The notes under the pieces are model-generated. The model saw nothing but the letters and a program-made list of their open reading frames with translations, was not told where the DNA came from and did not search any database. From assembly GCA_022563615.1 (NCBI GenBank), contig JADFMZ010000086.1:1-10010 (forward strand): a stretch of 10,010 nt of DNA, written 5' to 3'. This document shows positions 4,705 to 10,010 of this stretch, piece after piece. The stretch's first letter is position 1. Every line of letters starts with the position of its first letter. Both the position numbers and the translations under genes were made by a program. Origin of the DNA: Planctomycetota bacterium (lineage in GTDB: Bacteria; Planctomycetota; Phycisphaerae; UBA1845).

Positions 4705-6249
4705 CTATTCCATCCAGACGCGGAGGGAACGGTCCTGGTCCGGTTCTTCGAGCACGAACAACTCTCCCGGTGCATAGCCGCCTCGTCGGCAGTTCCGAAC
4801 GATTTCATGGATGTCGATCCCTCGTTGGCGAATTCGATCGGCCAGGTCGTCGTCCAGCAGGGCGGGCAGATTTTCGATCGAGCCGGCTGGAAAGGTGAGC
4901 GAAACTTTCGTCACTCCTTGACGGCGGACCTCGATGCGCAAATGCTTGGCCAACGCATCAAACGTGCTCGCGCAAGTCGATGTGGACGGGATGGGCAGCG
5001 TGGCCAGCGAGGACTCGTGGCGAGCCAGAATCCCAGAGAGCGCTCGCTCCCAACTGACCTCTTCGCCGAGCCGGTCCAGGTAGAAGATCACCCCTCGAAA
5101 CGCCCGCATGAGCAGAATGAGCCTGGCGGGGCCCGCCATCCGAAAGTTCCACCGATCGTCGCCGAGAACGTCATCCAGGCGCTCCCGGCGATGCCAGCCG
5201 CCGAGATCGAACTTGTAGACCTGACAAAACGGTTCGAACAATATTTTACAAACAGCAGGCAGCTTGGCGCCGATCGGTTCCAGCAATGCAGCGTCAAACC
5301 CAAGCTCCACCAGCAGGCCCATCGGGTCGCCTCGGTTTGCGGCTGTGTCGGCAATCAACTTTAACAGAACCATTCGATCGTGCGGAGAGAGCGTCGCCAC
5401 CGATCCGTAATCGTAGAGCACGATGGTCGGCCCTCGCGATGGATCTATGCGGAAGCGGTAGTTGCCCGGGTGGGGGTCTCCGTGAACGAACCCGTGGTCG
5501 AAAACCATCGTGAGGAAGTGCTGCAAGAGGCGCCAGGCCAACTCGCGTCGATCCGGCGCAGGCCATCTCACCACCTCTTCGAGCGTGACCCCGTCTTCCC
5601 ACGCTGAGACCAGGACGCCATTCGAGGACCAGGTTTCGAAAACCTTGGGAACCACGACGGTTCCGTATTGCAGGGCCAATTCGGCATAGCGCTTCTGGTG
5701 GCTTAGCTCCTTGGTGTAGTCGAGTTCCTCGTTCAGATTCCGCATGATCTCGCCGCGATAGGCCGACATGTCGAAGCCGCGCCTCAGGTCTCCGACCGGC
5801 CCCGAGAGCCATCCGAGCATTTTCAGATCGTTCATAACGGCCTGGCGTATGCCGGGATAAGCCACCTTGACCGCAACTTGCTCGCCGGAATGCAATACAG
5901 CCTTGTGTACCTGCCCGAGCGACGCCGCCCGGCCATGCGGGTCGATGTCGGAAACGACCATGTCGATCGGTCCACCCCAGGTGGATTCCAGAATCGAACG
6001 AACGGTTTCGAAAGGGAGTGGTTTCGCCGCGTCAGTGAGCTCCGAGAACGGGTGTGCGGAGGCCTCTTCGTCGGACATGCTGAGGATTTGCCCCAGCTTT
6101 TGCGGCAATCCTCGGAGTTTTCCCATCCGCTGGGCAAGATGCCTGCGGGCGTTGTCCCGCACCGCTTCGTCGTCGGCGAGACGGACTGTTCTCAAGTCTT
6201 TGGCCATCGCCGCCATCGACATCGTGCGACCGATAATGGTTTTTCTCAT
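4705..6249 (-). CDS. UbiB/ABC1/Coq8-family atypical protein kinase-like ATPase with extra C-terminal domain
   Basis: A 514-residue member of the UbiB/AarF/ADCK3 family, whose members are atypical kinase-like ATPases that support quinone or lipid metabolism. Signature elements appear in order: KLGQ (51-54) of the KxGQ helix; the nucleotide loop AASLGQ (108-113); AVKV with Lys128; the ExD motif in ELDYTKE (Asp177); the catalytic loop HGDPHPGN (256-263); and DYG (280-282) in place of DFG. The kinase-like domain seems intact. C-terminal membrane helices of classic UbiB are not apparent. Instead residues about 437-514 form a soluble region (LRIEVRRQGVTKVSLTFP ... GIDIHEIV ... LRVWME) that looks like a separate small domain. 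The ATG at 6249 is the first start and puts 50 residues before KxGQ. There are no quinone-biosynthesis neighbours, so its pathway is unknown. Confidence 0.9.
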   Translation of the reverse strand: MRKTIIGRTMSMAAMAKDLRTVRLADDEAVRDNARRHLAQRMGKLRGLPQKLGQILSMSDEEASAHPFSELTDAAKPLPFETVRSILESTWGGPIDMVVSDIDPHGRAASLGQVHKAVLHSGEQVAVKVAYPGIRQAVMNDLKMLGWLSGPVGDLRRGFDMSAYRGEIMRNLNEELDYTKELSHQKRYAELALQYGTVVVPKVFETWSSNGVLVSAWEDGVTLEEVVRWPAPDRRELAWRLLQHFLTMVFDHGFVHGDPHPGNYRFRIDPSRGPTIVLYDYGSVATLSPHDRMVLLKLIADTAANRGDPMGLLVELGFDAALLEPIGAKLPAVCKILFEPFCQVYKFDLGGWHRRERLDDVLGDDRWNFRMAGPARLILLMRAFRGVIFYLDRLGEEVSWERALSGILARHESSLATLPIPSTSTCASTFDALAKHLRIEVRRQGVTKVSLTFPAGSIENLPALLDDDLADRIRQRGIDIHEIVRNCRRGGYAPGELFVLEEPDQDRSLRVWME

Positions 6250-6611
6250 GGATCCAATCCCGGCAAGGCCGTCGATTCGTGCATTGGGCCGACGCCTGCA
6301 TAATCCTCATCTGCGCCAAGCATTTCGTCTGCGCAAGGAATATCGGCGGTTCGGTGTCGTTGGTTCATAAAGGTGATCGCGCAGCGAACGCCCTACACAC
6401 CCTCGTGCCCCCCATCTTTCAGGACGTGAAAGGAGTGCGCCGGTTCCGACTGCGCGACACATCCGAGAATTGTAGCCCTGCGGCTGCGGTTCTTTTTCCC
6501 AAACATTTCAGGTCAAGAGGTGCCCGCCTCTACCCGATTCAAAAGAGGCTCGCCGGTCGGGGTAATCGGTGAACCTTTGCCTTTCACGTTAGCAACCACA
6601 AGAAGTGTCCT
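6250..6611. other. 362-base divergent intergenic region between the UbiB-family gene and cheW
   Basis: This must carry the promoters of the two divergent genes, but no strong consensus box stands out on either strand. A weak inverted repeat, GCCTCT (near 6529) with AGAGGC (near 6546), lies about 65 bases before the cheW start. The open frame at 6279-6572 has no recognisable protein features and is taken as chance. Confidence 0.4.
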
Positions 6612-7160
6612 ATGACCAGTAAAACGCTGGCACCATCGAAGCCCGTTGAGAAGAATCAGACGCCAGACCGTCACGGAACCGCAGAGGCGGACGACGTTCT
6701 GTCTCAGGTCGTGAGCTTCCGCCTGGCCAAAGAGGAATACGGCCTGGATATCATGCGCATCCAGGAAATCATCCTCATGGGTGAGATCACGCAAATCCCG
6801 GAGGTGCCGGACTATATTTGCGGACTCATCAACCTGCGCGGGAAGGTGATCCCGATCGTCGATTTGCGCAAGCGTTTTTGCTTGGAGGCCGGCGAGGCGA
6901 CGGAACACACCCGCATCATGGTGGTCAACACCAGGACCACCACCTTCGGCATCGTCGTCGACGCCGTGAGTCAGGTGCTGCGCATTGAAGCAGACCAGAT
7001 CGAACCGCCGCCGCCGGGGCTGGTTGGGCTGGAGCAGGCGTACATTCAAGGTTTGGTCAAAATGCAGGAGAAAATCATGATCCTGCTTAACGTCGATGCC
7101 GTCCTTTCTCAGAAGGAAGAGACGCAACTCGCCGAGGCCGGCGAAAGCAAGGCATCCTAG
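6612..7160 (+). CDS. cheW: CheW-family chemotaxis coupling protein
   Basis: A 182-residue CheW adaptor, which couples chemoreceptors to the CheA kinase in cytoplasmic arrays. The CheW fold covers residues about 29-167, starting VLSQVVSFRLAKEEYGLDI. It contains the characteristic GLINLRGKVIPIVDLRKRF (71-89), with the conserved Arg of NLRG, then the FGIVVDAVSQVL and MILLNVDAVL segments. A charged 28-residue N-terminal tail and an Ala/Glu-rich C-terminal tail flank it. The ATG at 6612 has no strong ribosome binding site, but the CheW domain fits it. The chemoreceptor gene follows 83 bases later on the same strand, so the two are probably co-transcribed or at least partners. No CheA is present in the window. 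Confidence 0.95.
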   Translation: MTSKTLAPSKPVEKNQTPDRHGTAEADDVLSQVVSFRLAKEEYGLDIMRIQEIILMGEITQIPEVPDYICGLINLRGKVIPIVDLRKRFCLEAGEATEHTRIMVVNTRTTTFGIVVDAVSQVLRIEADQIEPPPPGLVGLEQAYIQGLVKMQEKIMILLNVDAVLSQKEETQLAEAGESKAS

Positions 7161-7174
7161 GGATTGGATATCGT

Positions 7175-7195
7175 GGGTCCGTGAACGATGGACCC
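7175..7195 (+). other. Hairpin between cheW and the chemoreceptor gene
   Basis: GGGTCC (7175-7180) and GGACCC (7190-7195) form a 6-bp stem with a 9-base loop, 14 bases after the cheW stop. There is no T-run, so it is more likely an mRNA processing, attenuation or stability element than a full terminator. Confidence 0.35.
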
Positions 7196-7232
7196 TTCGG
7201 GTACTAATAAGACAACCTTTCACCAACCGCAC

Positions 7233-7237
7233 GAGGT
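7233..7237 (+). promoter_or_regulatory. Ribosome binding site of the chemoreceptor gene
   Basis: GAGGT lies six bases before the ATG at 7244 and fixes that start. Confidence 0.7.
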
Positions 7238-7243
7238 AGATCC

Positions 7244-9373
7244 ATGGCAGCAAACGCAATGAAGAAGTCCGGTATTTCTGTAGACGAGCGGTTCGGGGCT
7301 TTCATCGGCGGCAACGGAAACGCCCAAAACGCGTTTCAACGCCTGCAATCCGTCGTCGACAACGTCGGCACCAACGTCCTGATCGCCGACGCCGATCGCG
7401 AACTCGTGTACATGAACGAGCGATCCGAAGCCACGTTGCGCGCCATCGAGGACATCCTCCAGGAAGAGCTGGGCCTCTCTGTGGACGAGTTGATCGGCGG
7501 GTCGCTCGACCGCTTTCATGGCTCGCGGGCCAAGGAAATCGCCAAGATCCTGTCCAATCCGAAGAACCTCCCCGTCCAGACCGACATCCGGCTCGGTCCG
7601 CTCACCCTCGCGCTCGAGGTGAACGCGGTCTTCGACGACGCCGGCGAATACGTCGGCCAGGTCGTCAACTGGGAGGACGCCACCGCCACCCGCAAGGCCG
7701 AGGCCGAACAGCAACGCCTCCAACAGATGGTCGAAAACTCTCCGACCCCGGTCATCCTGGCCGATGCGGACTTCAACATCACCTACATGAACCCCGTCTC
7801 GACGAAAACCTTGAAGACGGTCGAGCAGTACCTGCCCTGCAAGGCCGAAGAGATCGTGGGCAAGAACATCGACTTCTTCCACAAGAATCCGGCCTATCAA
7901 CGCGGCATCCTGAGCAATCCCGCGAATCTGCCGCAGCGGGCGGATATCGAGGTCGGTCCGGAAAAACTCGATCTGCTCGTGTCGGCCATCAACGATGACA
8001 AGGGTAATTTCATCGGACCGATGGTCACGTGGGAGCTGGTCACCGAGAAGCGCAAAGCGGAGTTCGAGTCCGCCAAGATGGATGCGATGATCACCAATGC
8101 GCCGATCAACATCATCCTGGCGGACACCGACCTGAACATCACGTACGTCAACCCGGCCACCGTCGAGGCCCTCAAGCCGCTGGCCCACTTGCTTCCAGTG
8201 CCGCTGGATCAGGTCGTGGGCAGCAACGTAGACATCTTCCACAAGAACCCAGCCTACCAGCGCGGGATTCTTTCCAACTACAAGAACCTCCCGCACCGGG
8301 CAACGATTGAGCTGGGCGAGCACAAGCTCGACCTGCTGGTCAGCGCCATCCTCGACAAGAAGGGCGATTATCTCGGACCAATGGTCACCTGGGAAAACAT
8401 CACCGATAAATTGGCGATGGAGGAGCGTCAGGTTAAGTCGCAGCAAGAAGCCGAAGCCACGGCCAAGGAACTCCAGGACAAGGTCAGTCAACTACTGGTC
8501 AATGTTCAGTCGGCCTCCGCCGGCGACCTGACCACCGTAGTGACCGTCAAGGGTTCGGACGCCATGGGCCAGCTTGGCGAGGGCATCGAGAAGATGATCG
8601 AGGGCCTCAAGACGGTGATCCAGCAGATCGTCGAGGCAGCCGAACAGTTTTCCGAGGGGGCCCGTGTGGTCTCCGAGGGCTCGACCTCGTTGTCCGAGGG
8701 GGCTCAGACGCAATCAGCCAATGTCGAGGAGATGTCGGGCTCGGTGCAGTCCCTGAACAAGATGATCGAGGGAGTTGCCGAGAACGCCAAGGCAGCCAAC
8801 AGCACTGCCGCCGAGACCAGCGCTCGAGCCGAGGAAGGCGGCGCCGCCGTCGGCAAGAACATCGAAGCGATGAAGCTCATCGACAAGTCGGCTGAGCAGA
8901 TCGCCGAGATTATCGGCGTCATCTCCGAAATCGCCGCTCAAACCAACTTGCTGGCCCTGAACGCCGCCATCGAAGCGGCCCGCGCCGGCGAGCACGGGCT
9001 TGGATTCGCCGTAGTGGCCGACGAGGTCCGCAAGCTCGCCGAACGCTCCAGCGAGGCAGCCAAGGAAATCAACGCCCTCATCAAGGAATCCACCCAACGC
9101 GTCAAGGAGGGCGCCGAGCTGAGCGAGCAGACGGGAGCGGCGTTGCAGAAGATCATCGAGGGTGTGGAGGAGACGGCCAAGGGCATCAGCCAGATCGCCG
9201 AGGCGACCAACGAGCAGGCACAAACTGCCAACGAGGTGGCCACCGGGATCCAGAACGTGGCTTCCGTCACCGAAAACAACGCCTCGGCGTCCGAGGAGAT
9301 GTCCGGGTCCGCCGAAGAGCTGGCCGGGCAGGCCCAGCAGCTCAAAGAGCTGGTGGGAGCGTTCAAACTCTAA
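7244..9373 (+). CDS. Soluble methyl-accepting chemotaxis protein with three Aer2-like PAS domains
   Basis: A 709-residue cytoplasmic chemoreceptor with no membrane-spanning stretch. Three tandem PAS domains occupy about residues 33-150, 154-270 and 275-390, with near-regular 120-residue spacing. A HAMP-like segment (about 415-460, with SAGDLTTVV and GQLGEGIEKMIEGL) follows, then a long coiled-coil signalling domain. Its conserved tip covers residues 563-602 (IAAQTNLLALNAAIEAARAG, then EHGLGFAVVADEVRKLAERS). Each PAS has an Phe-His pair in the E/F-helix region (His92, His213, His333) and a Trp on the last strand (Trp143, Trp263, Trp383). The 50-51 residue gap is close to the heme-ligand His and O2-stabilising Trp of Pseudomonas Aer2. 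This suggests heme-based O2 or gas sensing, which is inferred. PAS2 and PAS3 are nearly identical in places (FHKNPAYQRGILSN, KLDLLVSAI), indicating internal duplication. The start is set by GAGGT. Confidence 0.95.
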   Translation: MAANAMKKSGISVDERFGAFIGGNGNAQNAFQRLQSVVDNVGTNVLIADADRELVYMNERSEATLRAIEDILQEELGLSVDELIGGSLDRFHGSRAKEIAKILSNPKNLPVQTDIRLGPLTLALEVNAVFDDAGEYVGQVVNWEDATATRKAEAEQQRLQQMVENSPTPVILADADFNITYMNPVSTKTLKTVEQYLPCKAEEIVGKNIDFFHKNPAYQRGILSNPANLPQRADIEVGPEKLDLLVSAINDDKGNFIGPMVTWELVTEKRKAEFESAKMDAMITNAPINIILADTDLNITYVNPATVEALKPLAHLLPVPLDQVVGSNVDIFHKNPAYQRGILSNYKNLPHRATIELGEHKLDLLVSAILDKKGDYLGPMVTWENITDKLAMEERQVKSQQEAEATAKELQDKVSQLLVNVQSASAGDLTTVVTVKGSDAMGQLGEGIEKMIEGLKTVIQQIVEAAEQFSEGARVVSEGSTSLSEGAQTQSANVEEMSGSVQSLNKMIEGVAENAKAANSTAAETSARAEEGGAAVGKNIEAMKLIDKSAEQIAEIIGVISEIAAQTNLLALNAAIEAARAGEHGLGFAVVADEVRKLAERSSEAAKEINALIKESTQRVKEGAELSEQTGAALQKIIEGVEETAKGISQIAEATNEQAQTANEVATGIQNVASVTENNASASEEMSGSAEELAGQAQQLKELVGAFKL

Positions 9374-9394
9374 GCCCTTTGCGAAAATCTCGTC

Positions 9395-9447
9395 GTGCAG
9401 CCCCCCTTACCTTCCCCCTTGTCAAAGGGGAAAAAGGGGGGTTGCAC
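9395..9447. repeat. Large C/G-rich hairpin downstream of the chemoreceptor gene
   Basis: GTGCAGCCCCCCTT... pairs with ...AAGGGGGGTTGCAC, with an inner stem CCCCTT-GTC-AAAGGGG and a few mismatches. The structure is about 53 bases long and starts 22 bases past the receptor stop. It could end transcription, but no T-run follows. Its layout (CCCCCTTACCTTCCCCCTT type) resembles dispersed hairpins seen in many bacterial genomes, so a repeat element is at least as likely. Confidence 0.65.
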
Positions 9448-9561
9448 GTAACTTGACAACCGAAACCGCTCCAAAGCGATGAGTTCTCCACTTGTGCACA
9501 CGCTTGATCCAATAAGAGTTACGCGGTAAGCTCAGGACTTGTAAGAAAGCCGTCACTGCAA

Positions 9562-9969
9562 ATGAACTTGAAGAAACCATTTTTTGCTGCTACCGGCCTG
9601 TTGTCGGTGGTTCTTGGAACGGCGGGTATCTTTCTGCCGCTTCTACCGACGACCCCGTTCCTCCTGCTTGCAGGGTATTTGTTTGCACGGAGCAGTCCGC
9701 GTCTTCACGACTGGCTTCTCAACCATCGCCACCTGGGCCCCTATATCCATGCATTTCGCAACAAGACGGGTCTGACCAAGGCGCAAAAGTTGCGGATCGG
9801 AACGTCGATGGCCGTCGTAATGAGTGTGAGCATTTACTTCTCACCCATTCCGGCTATTCGATGGATGCTCGGCGGGATCTGGGTGTTCTGGACCGCGATG
9901 TTGTTTCGTACGAAGACCCTCAAGACCATTGAATCATCCACCCCGCAAACGCGCCCGCTGTGTTCGTAG
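9562..9969 (+). CDS. ybaN: YbaN/DUF454-family inner-membrane protein
   Basis: A 135-residue small membrane protein of the YbaN (DUF454) family, whose biochemical role is not established. The family hallmark LPLLPTTPFLLLA (25-37) is present, followed by FARSSPRLHDWLLNH (41-55), a conserved GPYIHAF segment and KAQKLRIGTSMAV. Hydrophobic stretches at about 7-41 and 80-115 give up to four membrane passes in two hairpins. The ATG at 9562 fits the family N-terminus and length; only a weak AAGAAAG lies upstream. It appears to be a single-gene unit, separated from the receptor by the 9395-9447 hairpin. The stop codon coincides with the start of a family A repeat. Confidence 0.93.
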   Translation: MNLKKPFFAATGLLSVVLGTAGIFLPLLPTTPFLLLAGYLFARSSPRLHDWLLNHRHLGPYIHAFRNKTGLTKAQKLRIGTSMAVVMSVSIYFSPIPAIRWMLGGIWVFWTAMLFRTKTLKTIESSTPQTRPLCS

Positions 9970-10010
9970 TGCAGTTTCAGCCGTGGATTGATGGGTTGGT
10001 GTGCCACTGC
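9966..10010 (+). repeat. Dispersed repeat, family A, copy 2 (truncated by window edge)
   Basis: The 45 bases match the reverse complement of 1346-1390 at 43 positions. The first four bases (GTAG) include the ybaN stop codon. The copy ends in GTGCCACTGC at the edge. The other copy would continue there into the TCTTGAGCAGTG palindrome, so the full element probably extends past the window. Confidence 0.85.

Noticed and set aside
6480..6611. Possible c-di-GMP or other riboswitch before cheW
   Set aside because: Bits such as a short inverted repeat and GAACC are present, but the conserved GEMM core elements could not be placed.
6513..7259. 248-codon minus-strand open frame opposite cheW
   Set aside because: The CheW frame has all family motifs; the antisense frame has none.
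7220..8491. 423-codon minus-strand open frame opposite the chemoreceptor
   Set aside because: It is a mirror of the receptor's GC-rich codons: Asp/Val/Leu/Gly-rich with repeats that match the PAS duplication. The sense frame has full domain support.
9395..9447. Classical intrinsic terminator for the chemoreceptor
   Set aside because: The stem is strong, but no T-run follows on the plus strand; it is listed as a repeat/hairpin instead.

Overview
This looks like chromosomal DNA of a GC-rich, free-living bacterium, most plausibly a planctomycete (Phycisphaerae-like) or a similar genome. That placement is inferred from loose gene packing, mostly single-gene units, small secreted lipoproteins unlike well-known families, and several families of short palindromic dispersed repeats between genes. 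No rRNA, tRNA, transposase, integrase or CRISPR array is visible.

Layout, left to right. Positions 1-536 (minus) hold the first 178 codons of a YggS/PLP-homeostasis gene that runs off the left edge. A RidA-family deaminase resembling 2-aminomuconate deaminase diverges from it (802-1230, plus). A structured intergenic stretch follows (1231-1483), with a palindromic dispersed repeat and two terminator-like hairpins that point left. Next is a probable zinc-metalloprotease lipoprotein (1562-2329, plus), convergent with a small acidic lipoprotein of unknown role (2547-3071, minus). An NAD-dependent sugar-nucleotide epimerase (3270-4205, minus) lies beyond a MITE-like palindromic element. A nested array of hairpins (4394-4572) separates it from an atypical kinase of the UbiB/ABC1/Coq8 family (4705-6249, minus) that carries an unusual soluble C-terminal domain. 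After a 361-base spacer come cheW (6612-7160) and a soluble chemoreceptor (7244-9373), both plus, then a large hairpin and a YbaN/DUF454 membrane protein (9562-9969, plus).

The clearest functional unit is the CheW-chemoreceptor pair. The receptor has no membrane segments and carries three tandem PAS domains. Each has an Phe-His motif and a Trp 50-51 residues later, the arrangement known from the heme-binding PAS domain of Aer2. A cytoplasmic oxygen or gas sensor signalling through its own CheW is the natural reading. CheA and other chemotaxis genes are not in the window.

The other genes look like independent housekeeping or envelope functions. The second theme is repeats: at least four palindromic families sit in the gaps, often right beside gene 3' ends. 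One family recurs at both ends of the window (1346-1390 and 9966-10010) and another brackets the small lipoprotein gene (2444-2479 and 3228-3263).
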